Shown here one piece after another: positions 34,729 through 47,000 of a stretch of 64,000 nt of DNA. Source of the DNA: Atriophallophorus winterbourni (Eukaryota; Platyhelminthes; Trematoda; Plagiorchiida; Microphallidae); NCBI GenBank assembly GCA_013407085.1, contig JACCGJ010016451.1:124001-188000 (forward strand). Direction: 5' to 3'. The stretch's first letter is position 1; each line of letters opens with the position of its first letter. The notes under the pieces are model-generated. The model saw only the letters and a program-made list of their open reading frames with translations. It was not told the DNA's origin and searched no databases. A program made the translations under genes and the position numbers.

Positions 34729-36929
34729 TATGCACAGTGTGGTGAAAATACCCCGGTTTAAGGAGACTTAACGGTGGTTAGCAGAAATTCATAAAATATA
34801 TTTCAGTCTTAGGAATCACTGTTGCGTAACACATCGCTCATACAATTTACAGAATTGTTATCAACAACTAACCTGGCATCACCGATGTCGACGTCAGAAG
34901 CCAGAACTCAAAAAGTTTTATGGTGTAAAAAGCAGTAAGCTCAACAATAATCACAGCATGATGAGGTATATCGAGTAAAATAAAAAATCTTCCAAAAATT
35001 GACGATCTCAAATTTAAGTGGTTGAATCTGGTAGACTCGTTTACTTTCTTACTTGAATCGTACAGCAAGATGAGGTTCGCACGTACGAATGTTTATCCTT
35101 TGTCTACTAGTAAATTTTGCGAGGTGAAACTGAATAAACTTCAGTTTTGCACAAATCAGTTTGAGCTTATGCAAGCTTTCCGAAAGCGGATGTTGCAGAT
35201 AGAGATTTTATGCGGTTGTTTGAAAGGTACCTATGACAAAAGGACTAATAATCGTCGTCCATTTCCATTTGTTATATCTACCCTAATCTTTTCTGGACAG
35301 TTTGGATACGAGTCGTCAAATTGGTAGGTCATTCCCGTACCGATATCATTTTGGGCAGACGATTTTGAGCTAGACCGAGTAGGAAAGGGATCTTGAAGTC
35401 TGGGTTTGCAGCAGCCTGAAGAACAGCCTGCTTTGTGAAGACGTCTACAAGCGTGATTCCAAGGTATGCTGCGACGGATTTTCAGAACCTTCTCGCCTGG
35501 AACGTTGCCCAAAATCATGAAAGCCTACTTTATTCCAACCATGGAGCATGCATCACAAGCTTTGACTCCATGGTTACAAAAGGATTTAAGATTTAATGGT
35601 TTCCTAATCTCCAATGTAATCAATGAGAATAACAAACCGTAGAGAGATGGCAGCTTATTGAACGTGAGTAGCCAGCTTGAGGCGGGCGGTAGCCCTCCAA
35701 AAAGATGAAAAATCGATCTAAAGCAAACCTAAGCGTGAGCACTACGCCAGCCGAGCTACATACTTTAAAAGGCACCTGATACATTTCGCGTTATTATTAA
35801 CAGATTTGCCATGGTTTCTTATCAATTGGTGCGCTGAGGTTTACGCCAGGGCAGTTACCTGAGGAATCAGCGGTTGGACATGAAACAAGTGCTTCGTGTT
35901 CATAACACCATTAGCAAGAAACAGCTGGGTTGATAAATTTGGAAGACGATGTCGTTTTAGAAGTTGTCTAACCAGACTCCGACTCCAGCTTTTATACTCG
36001 AGGTTGAATCTTACAGACTTTTCCATCATTAGATATATCCATAAGGCGATAAGTCACAAAACGATGGGAAACGAACTGTTAGCCCCCAAACCCCTCTGGC
36101 TATGCCAACCGCGAAACTAAGCTGAATGGCTAAATGCCCATTTTATGGTGATTATTAAATTGGTACTTCCTATGTCGAGACGGTGAATCCGATGTAAAAA
36201 TAAGAGTATCTCTAATCAAATCTTTCATTATTTTGTATTCCGTGTGAAAGCGATCTTCAAGCCAAAAGCATCACTTTCGGTGGACTATAAACTGCCTAAC
36301 CACCCGTGCTTAGTCAGACGGCTCTTTGTATTGTATTGTTCAGCATGACTACTCCGACTGAAAAATGAGCACATTGGTAAATGATTTCTAGAAATTTGCC
36401 GCTGTCATTATCAACTTCAGAATTGTTCCATTTAAAAATGTGTATGCCGAACAAAGGATTGTCTGTATTAGATATCAGTTTTCAAATAGCGTTTTGACAC
36501 ACATTTTGGATGGAATTTAACTCAGCTGGACCTATGCTTTTATCTTTGCCGCGTTGCAATAACAACTGGTTCACCTGAACATTTTTGCTTAGCTTTGTGT
36601 GTTTCCGATCTCCAGTAAGCTACGCGTTTTCTTTTTGTTGTTGACCTCAAAATAAGGCGAAATAGGTATTTTCCAGTGGATCGTGATCCAACGCAGATTG
36701 ATCTCAATTTACTTTACCACTGAACTGACACATTTTTATCACCTTCATAATCACACGTAAAATCCAGTGTGTTTATTTAATCGTTATTATATTATTAAAC
36801 TATTGACAGAATATTACAAATCGCTCGAGAGATTTAAACAAGGCAATCCACTAGTTAAGTGGCTATATCTCTTATACAACGACATATTTAAACTTGAAAT
36901 GGAGACAGAGAACTGAGACGATATTGACT
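34729..36929. other. Intergenic with a dispersed repeat
   Basis: A copy of the repeat also found at 21945 lies at 35665-35900. A frame at 35022-35327 is open, but I recognise nothing in it. The rest is without visible features. Confidence 0.45.
35665..35900. repeat. Dispersed repeat, second copy of the 21945 family
   Basis: AGCTTGAGGCGGGCGGTAGCC, then GTGAGCACTACGCCAGCCGAGCTA and a TTATTATTAACAGA segment follow the same order as at 21945-22240. Confidence 0.5.
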
Positions 36930-37505
36930 TACTTGACCTAATCCCTTGAGTTCCTGGAGGAACATAGGGCCTCGGCAACTTGACTCCAGTTTGGTCTGTC
37001 CATAGCAGCCAGTTTGATGTCGTTCCAGGTAAGTCAACACCTGCGGATTTCCTCTTCACATGAGCGCTTCCAAGATAGCCTTGGGCGTCCGACCCGTCTC
37101 TTCCCGATTGCGTTCCATACCAGAGCATGACGCGTGATATCATCATAAGGTTTCCACAAGGTGTGCCCAACCCATCTTCACTTTCTTCTGCTGATCTGCT
37201 GGGCGATCGGGTCCTCAGCAGCAATCTGCCACAGATCTTGATTCCTTATCTTTTCTGGCCATTTTACACCAATAATTCGACGAAGGCAATTATTGTGGAA
37301 TGATTGCAAGCGGCCAGAAGACTTTGCTGTCACTCGCCAGGTTTCCGATCCATAGAGTAGCACGGATTTGACGTTGCTTCTGAATATACGGAGTTTCGTG
37401 CGTTTTGATAGAACCTTCGACTCCCAAATGGGTTTCAAAGCTATGAACGCGTATCTTGCTTTGCCGATTCTGGCGACTATGTCTTCGTCCGTGCCACCAC
37501 TTATT
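36930..37505 (-). pseudogene. LINE RT C-terminus (RTE-like), 5' truncated
   Basis: The minus strand gives DEDIVARIGKARYAF, VKSVLLYGSETW, LRRIIGVKWPEKIRNQDLWQ and, after a frameshift near 37200, GHTL and ALVWN, then GKRRVGRPRLSWK and a NSRD end. It is closely related to 44150-44640. The 5' junction at about 37506 abuts GTGGTGCTCACATCC, a fragment of the ribozyme-repeat family. Confidence 0.85.
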
Positions 37506-38058
37506 GAAACAATATATTGTGGTGCTCACATCCAGGTATCTTTCAATAAACATTTGATGACTGGCCGTTGAAGCTAGCGACAAGATGTGCATCCAGAGGA
37601 TGTTGCTACTGTGAAGTTTGTTCAACCATAAATCAATGGTGTCCAAAGGCGCTCAAATAAAGAGCAAAGTATTACGAAAGATTTGAACATAAATGCCTTG
37701 AAACCGTTTACAGTCTACCATGATTGAAGGTGAGAACAGGATTGGATAGCGCCGTTATTTCCTGAATCCTGTCACAAAAATGAAAGCATAGTAATTTGTA
37801 GGGAGGATCAACGCTCGTGTCAGACTCCTGTTTATATAGAAGAGCATATAGTTTCGATAACACCTCGAAGTTCAATCAATATAAAGATTTCGGAAATAAA
37901 TTGGAAAATAATTAAATTAATAAATTCCGGGTCGAGTTATTATTCACTTACCAACTATTACACCTTAATCACATTAAGATCATCAGCGGATTAAAATAAT
38001 GAAAATTGCATTTCATACTTACGAGGGTCACATCACGCCAAAGTTCAAATACCAACTA

Positions 38059-38083
38059 TCGATAAATAAATCGATATAAAAGT
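38059..38083 (+). promoter_or_regulatory. Candidate PACRG core promoter: paired ATCGAT and TATAAAAG
   Basis: Two ATCGAT palindromes (38059-38064, 38071-38076), the first within TATCGATA, run directly into TATAAAAG (38076-38083), about 54 nt before the PACRG ATG. TATCGATA equals the insect DRE core, but its meaning in this organism is unknown. Confidence 0.4.
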
Positions 38084-38136
38084 TTCAAACTAATTGCAAT
38101 CAGAACTTGGTCGAGTTCTTTTCCGATCACTGAACC

Positions 38137-38557
38137 ATGCCTCGTCGATACCCTTTACTTGGTACTGAAGATCCTCAATCAGTCAAGGCAAAACGACCGT
38201 TCACGACAAAGGCAGAACAAGAGATATGGGATCTTGGGGACCCAACGAAGAAAAGGATTATTTTGCCTCCGAGAATTAGCGATTTTTCTCGCGGAATGCA
38301 AGGATCGAAATATCCTTTTGTGCCTGATCATTCGGCGCCAGCGCTTGCTCCACGTTTAAAATGGCACAATGAAATACAAAATTTAGACTACACACTACTG
38401 CTGCCGGATTTGTTTGAAGGTTTGACGGATAAAGATCCAGTCTATCATGGCGTCGCAATGTTAGCGATTAAAGATATCTTGAAACACGGTCCCGTTGAGA
38501 AACTAATTGATGCACTGCCAACCATGACGATCGCGATCAAAAAAGCATTCGCTATGA
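38137..38557 (+). CDS. PACRG: PACRG exon 1
   Basis: The exon runs from ATG to GCT ATG A, with donor gtgagt. The open frame runs on for 39 more codons into the intron, but the conserved alignment stops exactly at this donor. Confidence 0.92.
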
Positions 38558-40754
38558 GTGAGTTACCGATGAAAAATTTGCTTTCGTACTTTGCTCACAC
38601 GCTTGTATGCATTTCATACGTAATTTATATTAGGGCCAGGAAGGTTGATGTGTTGTACACATGTTTTGCGAAGTAGAAAAGATTGGTAGAAACGTTCGCC
38701 TATATGCGTGAATAATTTCCAAACAGAGGTGATGCTTCATGGTTGTTATTAAACCGGTGTTGATTTTTAATGACTGTTGTGACAGGTCGCAAGTGTGCAT
38801 AGGTTAAGTGATATCCGATGCAGTAAAAGTAATGTGATTAAAGCCACTAGACGCGTTGTCTCATTTACTTCTGCAACAGTTTTACGTAGATATTCTACAC
38901 CTGGAAACGATGGTGAAATGAGGTAAAGTGGATTTTCCCAAATGACCAACCGCGGATGCTTTCGAAATGGAACCTTTCGGCTGAAAGGTGTATGGCGATC
39001 AGGGCGCACAGATGAGATCCAATGAATTTTTACCTAGAAAAGCGAAGTAGAACAGCTCTTTTGATTCCGAGCTTATCGGCAGAGAAGGCATAACCATTGG
39101 ATTTTCAGCCCTAGAAGGGCCATCGGATGCTTTACACTATCGCACATTAAGCAAACATAATGTGCTATTTGACGTAGTGAGATAGCATTACCTACAGTGA
39201 TTTTAACGAGCAGAACTTCTGGCCATGATACCATAGTTCTGGCAAGCCCAATGCTATATCGGTAACATGCTTGCCTCAATGAAGTTGAGGAATATCAAAA
39301 ACACGAAACCCGTTAGCACCCACCGTTTTGATTGTTCAAATTTCTGCATCACAACGGATAAACATTCACATGCGCCTTTATTATGACGCAATATCAAGAT
39401 GTCACGCTAGCGAATACCACATTTTATCACCCGAAAGTGATAGAGCTGCCAGTGAAGATAACCACAAAATGGTACGAGATATCGACTAGATGGAAATCAT
39501 AGGGAACTAAACTAAGAGAGATTCGGTAGTCTATGGAAAGGATTGCAAATCAGGTGATTGTAAAGTATATACTACACAGTGAGACAAAGCGGCACGTGAT
39601 CCTTCATCTCTTGCATTACTGAAAGCTCATGACACAAAGGGTATATTCTAGTTTCGTAATCAAATAAATGTCAGAAGGTGAAAGGATTACATACATAATA
39701 AGCAACGTGTATTTCATTTCTTATCACGCTGAGGCCATAGGGCCGGTGTTTATCTCCGGGTTCGTTAACGAAAATCCGTGTACGTGATATGATGTCTAAT
39801 AGTGCCAAGGGTAGTTGGCTGAAGCGCTCATTTTTTCCATTTTACATCAAGGTATGATGGGGATGCGAGCTAAACACATTTCATGAAATATGCAACCCCA
39901 GCAGGATTCGAAATATGAAGGTTCGATTGAAAGTCGTACCTCCTATCCGATGTAACACCACATCCCCTACAATGAATCACTGCAGTAAAAGACAGAGATA
40001 GATAGGTCGACCTTATCCAAACCGCCCGCTTGAGTATTAGAGATAGGGAAAATGGCTCCTCTGTTTTTCGGCATGAAGGTACACTTTCCACACTTGATTC
40101 TAATGAGGTATAGGGTAATAATCTGAGCGGTGCACTACGACCGTTTGACCTCAACCTCCACCTTTTAGTTTCATATTTACACCGCCTACACCTTCTGGTT
40201 GACGCTACGGTTACTTTTATATCCCAAAAATGTTGGGCATCCATTCGTCCATCATGGGAAATGGTCCTATAATTTCCCTCCAACACCGAACCGAATATTA
40301 TTATCTCCAGCTGATAAGGACAAATAGCCACAAAGCAACTGTGGTGTGTGAATGCGGGGATGTGAGAATAGCACTACATTCCATCATACTGCTTACAAAT
40401 CGCATACATTCAACATTTGCAAATACCGATTTAACTTCGAACTTTGCAGATAATCCTTGGATCTCGCGAAGAGTGATCGAGGCACTGAAATGGATGTGTA
40501 TTATACAACCTTGTGTCGGTCCCGAGTTAGCCTACTACTTGAGAGAAATTCTCGTCCCACTTAACTATTATTTCGAACGTACTCGAGACATGAACGATCA
40601 AATTGTCTACAACGAAAAACTCTACACGGACATGTATGATGCGGTCGACGAATTGATCAAGTTGCTTCTAGGAATTGCCGGACCGGAAATCGACGAGGCA
40701 GAGAAGAACGTGAAAAAAGCCATTCCAACCTATCAACTATTCCGCGAGAATTGA
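38137..40754 (+). CDS. PACRG: PACRG, parkin co-regulated gene protein (ciliary inner junction), two exons
   Basis: The exons are 38137-38557 and 40450-40754, joined in phase 1 to give 241 residues plus stop, close to the usual 240-300 of the family. PACRG binds tubulin and helps form the inner junction between A and B tubules of ciliary doublets. Matching segments are WHNEIQNLDYTLLLPDLFEGL (IEKLDYHHYLPLFFDGL in human), IKDILKHG, LPTMTIAIKKAF, RRVIEALKWM, YLREILVPLN and the C-terminal KKAIPTYQLF (KYVVPTYESC in human). These fit PACRG better than PACRG-like. The N-terminal 75 residues are variable and basic, as is usual. The start ATG is the first in frame and follows a TATA-like element. No parkin gene is seen divergently upstream; LINE debris is found there instead. 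Confidence 0.93.
38558..40449 (+). other. PACRG intron
   Basis: The intron is 1.9 kb with GT-AG ends. A decayed ribozyme-repeat copy sits near its 3' end (40300-40385). The rest holds nothing recognisable. Confidence 0.6.
40300..40385 (+). repeat. HHR repeat family, decayed copy
   Basis: CTCCAG-CTGATAA-GGACAAATAGCCA-CAAAGCAACTG-TGGTGTG and GCGGGGATGTGAG align with the ribozyme unit. CTGATGA and GAAA are both mutated, so the copy is inactive. Confidence 0.55.
40450..40754 (+). CDS. PACRG: PACRG exon 2
   Basis: The exon lies between cgaactttgcag and TGA (40752-40754). It encodes NNPWISRRVIEALKW through PTYQLFREN, the C-terminal ARM/HEAT-like half of the protein. Confidence 0.93.
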
Positions 40755-41319
40755 ATGCACGAGTGCTCCATTTTGTTATTTCACGTACATTTATTTGGAA
40801 CCACAATGTGTTCACTGAAATGAGTTTACACAATACAGCTTTTCGTTAATTTTCAAATCAGTCTGCTGTATTGAACTAGTTTCTCGAAAGCCTGCTACAA
40901 TGTTAGAAAACAGTTGGCACACATTGACGACGAAATCTTTGAGCACGATCGATGATCGCGCCAACTCATTTTAAAGTTTAACCACTATCCACCTAATTTT
41001 CGAGGCACATAGACCCCGAACATGAAATCTGCAACAGATGCGCGCAGGTAGCGAGGCACCAAAACCGAATTTGCTAATTTTAATCATATAAGCGGTTAAC
41101 ACTGATTCATTTTTTATTATTCCGCCTTTGGCTGTGCTAACCATAAAACCACCAAAAACCAAAATACACTTTTCGTTCACATCTACACGCTGCTACAACG
41201 CTCACGGAATCCGATCTTGTTATCCCAATAGACAAAACAACATGAATTAAGTCACGAGTGTAAAAACGGAGCGAATGAAACTACATATAACACTAGGGAT
41301 TTCGAGAACATTGGAATGC
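40755..41319. other. Intergenic after PACRG
   Basis: No feature seen; I find no canonical AATAAA close to the PACRG stop. Confidence 0.5.
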
Positions 41320-42200
41320 AGCGATATGTGTGGCTAGTCATGAATCCATCAACGTTCATGCACCGACGCTGTGAAAAAGGAGCTATATCATCATCTCACA
41401 AGCCTTTACAAACGTGCTGCTGAAAAACTGCGTAGTGGTATCGGGTGATTTTAATGCTAGAGTTGGTGCAGATCATTAGTCTTGGCCGAACCATTAAGGA
41501 AAGTTCGGCGTGAGCGGAACAGATGAAAATGGACAACGTATATTAGAGCTATGCACACAGTTCAGTCATTGTGTCACTAACATCTTTTTTCAAAGTACGT
41601 CACAGCATAAAGACTCTTGGAAACATGCGCTGTCAAAGCATTGGCATCTGTTTGATCTTATTCTCGTTAGGTACGCTAGTATGATAAGCTTACTCGTCAG
41701 AAGATCATATCAAAGCGAAAACTGCGACACAGACCATTCCTTGGTTTGTGCAAAACTGAAGCTTCAGCAGCTTCACTTCTCAAAATTGACTGGTAATCCA
41801 AGTGTTGACGTCAGTCGTATGTGCGAACATAATCTTGCTGCGTCTCCAAGTATTTCCCAACCGAATTCTCCAGATCATTCTACGAGTTAGCTGTTACAAT
41901 CGCATACGCGACAATGCTCTCCGAAATAAGTTCTTCGGTAGTAATGTTGATATATAGAAGCAGATCAACCTGCATAGGTTACGCTGGTGGGGTCACGTTT
42001 TACGGATGCCGGACCACCGACTTCCGAAACGGATTCTTTTTGCGTAAATCTCGTGGTGGCCAAACCGTTACATGACTTAGACAGCTAAAAACTCTTGCTA
42101 GTTACCTTTCCAAAGACGTCTACCAGGCTGGGGTTCCCGCGATCTCAAATGGTTAGTTACGCTTCAGGATGCCCCTTGTTCAATGACGGTCTTGCACTAA
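41320..42200 (+). pseudogene. RTE-like LINE with RT domain deleted
   Basis: An endonuclease-like segment (about 41430-41760: DFNARVG, then GTDENGQRILELC, HWHLFDLILV and DTDHSLVCAKLKL) is followed at about 41970 by RWWGHVLRMPDHRLPKRILF and a PGWG segment. These belong to the extreme C-terminus, and the RT palm between them is gone. Stops are frequent. It is an old internally deleted copy. Confidence 0.75.
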
Positions 42201-42814
42201 CAATCTTCTTGAAGTGTTTGCTTAACCTTGTACGTTGTCAACTAGTGACGAGGAAAGCATGTTATGATGCCTAACAATGAAAGCCGCAAGGAAGCTGTCG
42301 TGCTGATACAGCACTACTCGTACACGAAACTTGATTGAATGTATGTTTCATTTGAGGTGTAGGCACCTCACCCTAGTTTGTTTGTGCTTACTCTTCTATA
42401 AAATCCGTTGCTATTTAAGTCCCACTCTTTACAATCTTTTAGGATTTTACTTTTTCATGGTTGTGCGGCAGTTAAGCATTCGGTCGATGTAATGCTGTCA
42501 CTGATGATGAATCTTGCTGAGCGATTTAACAAGCCTTCACAGCCGAGATCTACAAAACAACTACATCAGATTCTGAGGAAAGCTGAAAAGTTGCGTACGC
42601 CGAGTCGCTCTTTCCACTGCTCGTCTAAAGAATGCTCGAACAAGCGAGTGGCTCGAAGTAGTGACGACGGGTTCCCACTATAGAACAGCAACTTTAACGA
42701 TTGCTGGCCAGAGGAGTGGGTCTCACAACAGATCTTCATGCTATTTGCGAAAAAAGGGTGACAGAGCGAACGGCATTAGCTTGCAAATGCTGCTGATCAA
42801 CCGAGTACTGTCTA

Positions 42815-42960
42815 TTATTGTGAACGTTGCTGGAGAGATTGATCATCTTGAATTGAACTATTTAGTCATTTGAAACGCTGAGGAGAATGACACGATCATG
42901 CGCTTGCGATGCACATCGATAATCGACATCCATTAAAGCAGGCCAACAACAAGTGGGTGT
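42815..42960 (+). mobile_element. LINE 3' tail with zinc-finger remnant, decayed
   Basis: The sequence aligns with 18735-18905 (GGAGAGATTGATCATC through TAGTCATTTGAAACGCTGA, then GATGCACATCGATAATCGACATCC). The finger cysteines are mostly lost. Confidence 0.55.
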
Positions 42961-43240
42961 CATGTGTGCATAAATACACAAGCCTGGTGCAGGAAAAGCG
43001 CTGCAGTCATTGGCTACACGTGGGCTAAGATCCTGTCAAGTTGCCCAGGCATAGACAGCAATGACAGAGAAAAATAGAAATAGAAGCTCCAGTGAGATAC
43101 TAGTGAGATACTAGCGAGTTTCAACATGCAGCTCACCACCGGTGGCAAATGAATTTATCAGGGTGTCGGTTGCACAGCAGAGAAGTACTGAGCGATTGCA
43201 CATACGTGCATAGTGGGTGTAATGGGCTGCACTACATTAT
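42960..43240 (+). mobile_element. SINE family copy (plus-strand form)
   Basis: The copy contains GCACGTGGGCTAAGAT-like, TTGCCCAGGC and CATGCAGCTCAC motifs and ends near GCGATTGCACATACGTGCA. It is about 70-80 percent similar by eye to 57301-57540. Confidence 0.7.
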
Positions 43241-43888
43241 CGGTGCCGCTCAACTTTGCGCGGTGTTATCCGTACAAAAAATTGGGTACGAAAGAGATGA
43301 CCGAAAACGGTCATTGGGATAGCGAGCGGTGTACATTTAGTCAACAATTTGTCCAGCAAAATGGGGAGGAAATATGAGAATAATTCAACGAGAGAATAAT
43401 TAGTTGAACGACAAGATGTCTCCTTCGAAATAGAGCAATCAAACAGCCAACCATGCTAATCCAATTTAACTTTCTTTGACAAAAATAGTCCTTCATTCCC
43501 GTTTCTTTCAGCACGAACGTCAAGTTATCTCCCCTGATGATACGGTCTTTGGATTCAAGGGAGAACAAAAGGATGTATGCGATGATGTATCTATATTCAG
43601 TATGATTTCCCGTCACATCTAACTGACTTTGAGTTCAGTCCCAAAAGTGAACACCAGAGTTAACAAAAAAGTTCAACAGACGGAACAGACTAGAAAAATG
43701 AGTATCGTTCTGGAGACAAAGGGAGAAAATAGAGTAAAATTAGTGCAGAAATCTTATAAAAATTTCAAATCACACTGAAACATTGGACACAATTTATTAG
43801 ACAGCTAGATCAAAGTGCAAAATCAAGTTTCCAAAAAATATGAAAAACAAGAGTAAGTTACGGAGATTAAGATTATGAAGGAGTCATC
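43241..43888. other. Region after SLC17 stop
   Basis: AT-rich and without recognised features; the SLC17 3' UTR probably occupies its upper part. Confidence 0.4.
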
Positions 43889-44029
43889 TTATGTGGAACC
43901 TGCTAATGCCAACGGCGTGTGAAGCGTAGCGATGGGAACTTGGTGACCGAATAATACGTATAGCAGCCCGCAAGCGAAGGAACCCGCCGAGGATAGAATG
44001 AACACATTCTGCCATGCAATGGGAGGCGG
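43889..44029 (-). CDS. SLC17 last exon (TM12 and C-terminus)
   Basis: The exon follows ggttcactag and encodes PPPIAWQNVFILSSAGSFACGLLYVLFG then a short tail and TAA (43889-43891). WQxVF plus a hydrophobic helix is the standard end of SLC17 proteins. It contains no ATG and starts at phase 0, agreeing with the preceding exon. Confidence 0.88.
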   Translation of the reverse strand, partial: PPPIAWQNVFILSSAGSFACGLLYVLFGHQVPIATLHTPLALAGST

Positions 44030-47000
44030 CTAGTGAACCAATAACAGAGAAAAAAGAAGTAAGCAGCACGAGGTGAATTGAATGAATGTTTTAAAAATAA
44101 AACCGTATTTAAATGGAACGAGATCAGTCGAACAGAAATTGCGATGGAATTCCTGAGGTTGATGATGCCAACAGAGGCGACACGAAACTCCGTATATTCA
44201 GAAGCACCTTCAAATCCGTGCTACTCTATGGATCGGAAAAATGGCGAGTGACAGCGAAGTCTTCTGGCCGCTTGCAATCATTCCACAATAATTGCCTCCG
44301 TCGAATTATTGGGGTAAAATGGCCAGAAAAGATAAGGAATCAAGACCTGTGGCAGATTGCTGCTGAGGACCCGATCGCCCAGCAGAAGAAAGTGGAGATG
44401 GGCTGGGCACACCTTGCGGAAACCTAATGATGACATCACGCGTCATGCTCTGGTATGGAACACAATCGGGAAGAGACGGGTCGGACGCCCAAGGCTATCT
44501 TGGAAGGGCTCGTGTGAAGAGGAAATCCGCAAGTGTGGACTTAACTGGAACATCAAACTGGCTGCTACGGACAGACCAAACTGGAGACAAGTTGCCGAGG
44601 CCCTATGTTCCTCCACGAACTCAAGGGATTAGGCAAGCATCACATTCGAGGTGAAGACATTTCATTCGTTTGTTAGTGCCTACTCCACGCACACCAAATA
44701 CATTCCGCTCGAAGTGCATCTCGTAAAGTCGCATTACTTTCTATTTTGACTTTAGTCTGCTAGATTCCAATCTGACTTGAGCAATACGTGAACCGTTTCT
44801 CGATTCCACTCCCACCGAACATCAAAATTCATGGTCTCAGTAGCACTTTATTTTGAACGGGTTTATAGGAATAGATAAAGACTACTGTCTATCGCTGTAT
44901 GCGTTTCGGGAGAGATTGTCCCTCACGAGCAAACGCCGCAGAGCATGAAATCGACATGCGCTTGGGATGTACACCCACGACCGACATCGATCAAAGGAGG
45001 CAAACAACAAACAACACAGAAAACTATAGGATGAGTCTCGTTCTTCGCACATAATTTTCAAGCCATTAACCCCATGTTGTTTTTACCCATTATTAACCTG
45101 TTTCAGTGTGAACAAAAAGCACTCGATTCGAACGCGATAAACTAGGTGTATTTTGAACTTGCAACATCTCTTGTTATAACTATGCAATGGATATCGGTAT
45201 CAATTGTATTGAAATATCTTGTTTAACTGTGGTAGCTGCTTAGCTGCACCAGGTGGAAAAAAATCATATGGACACTGGAAGAACGATATTAAAAATATTG
45301 TTCAAGCGGAACTTTCGTCTATTCTCATCACAACCATTGATGGATTGGGATGTCGCTGGTAGAAGAAATCTACGGTGTTTCGGATTTGAAGAGGAGACCG
45401 GCGATTCAAATCTCTTCCCAAAATCATGAGGTTTATATTTAGTGTTTATTATCAAAATTTGCGTGCTTAAAGTGATCAGATTCGCTGAAAATTCGTACAC
45501 AGTCAAATCTTGCTAGTATGCCACTCTCTGTATCACACCACTTTTGCGGGGTCCCGGCACGTGGTAGAGTAGCGAGATGCGACTGTAAAGCTGTTTTACG
45601 AACCCTCGTTCTTATGCCACTACTATGTAACCTGCTGGGACAGAGCAAAAGTGGTGTAATACAGAGAGGTGATGCAGCATTTGCACACCACGACCGGATT
45701 CCTGCTGTTTGTACTCATCAGGTAGGGACAGTACGATCAGGATCTGCATACCTTGAAACAGTAGAACGAATGGTAAACAAGGTTTGGTCTTGTAAGTCAC
45801 TGTTGGATCACGTGCTCACACCCATGGGATTGAAACAAAAATCCGTATTTGCACAGATTTCTATCACGTAAACGAACCGCCAACGAACGGCCCCACGTTT
45901 TTTGCACTCAGCGTGCAATGTGTGTGTGATGGGGATGCATGTAAATTAGGACCTTTGTTCATGACCATGGGTTTAACCCCATCTACATGTGTATGGGCGA
46001 ATGTGATTGACTAGATTGGTCGTGCAAAATTTATCCAACAATGTTGTAACTCAGGTATAGAATTACAACAGTCAGATAGAACGAAACGATTGATAGATAT
46101 AGCGCTTCACTTGTCTAGAATCAGAATAGGACAGCTGAAATGGAGAGGAGTTATACAGTTTCGAAGAAGAATGTATACATAATCAATATTGTTCAAAAGT
46201 ATAACGTAGATTCACGACAAATGTCATCTTACTGTTATTATTATAGTCGACAGACTTTCCGAATGAAACAACAGTAACAAAAGACAAGGGCCAACAACTC
46301 ACGTAAAACGTGGCAAAAGCGCCAACGACCAGCGGGGCCAAAATACCACCCAGAGTCGAGCACGAATTGAACACGGAAAACAGAAAACCTGAAACGGGGA
46401 ATAAAACGGTGAGATAAAAGAAATTAATCGAATTCGACTACGAAGGATGCGTGATACGTGTAAACAACAGAAACGTCAGTGTAAGATCGACCCGAGACCA
46501 ATCAACTATTTTATGTCAATGCACATTGTTTGAACCGATATTATAGTGTCCATACGAAACATTGGAGTACTTCCAATAGTAGTATATAACTTAAGATTTA
46601 GTGGAAATTCATTTACTGAAATAGTAAGGAAGTCGGTACATAGTGTCAGATTGATACGCCAGTCAACCTATACGGCGGAATGTGAAATCGCGCATAACTC
46701 TTCTGTGCTGTGCAGCTAACGCCATGGCAAATTGATTTGCCCACCCGACAATGAGCTGCGTGCGAAAGCATGCTGGATCTTATACCACTTCTACTTTCCA
46801 TTATTATTGCTCATATCTGTTTAAGGTATGGGCACATGGCAGTCTCAGACTATACGGCACATGGCCTGGATCAGTTTCTGATATCATTCACATACATAAT
46901 AAATACATAACAACATACATACATAGATCACATACATACATACATACATAACACCTAAGTACGTCTTTGAACCTAGTGCCTCCTAATGTTCAATGCCATG

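Noticed and set aside
38558..38676. Continuation of the PACRG frame past 38557
   Set aside because: Similarity ends at the GTGAGT donor, and the next exon joins in phase with conserved sequence.
40230..40449. Upstream part of the open frame before PACRG exon 2
   Set aside because: It overlaps a decayed repeat and lies before the splice acceptor; the residues do not match PACRG.
42500..42535. CTGATGATGAATC as a hammerhead core
   Set aside because: There is no stem II and no GAAA segment downstream.
46886..46955. CATA repeats as a CRISPR or satellite array
   Set aside because: It is a simple microsatellite without spacers, attached to a SINE tail.
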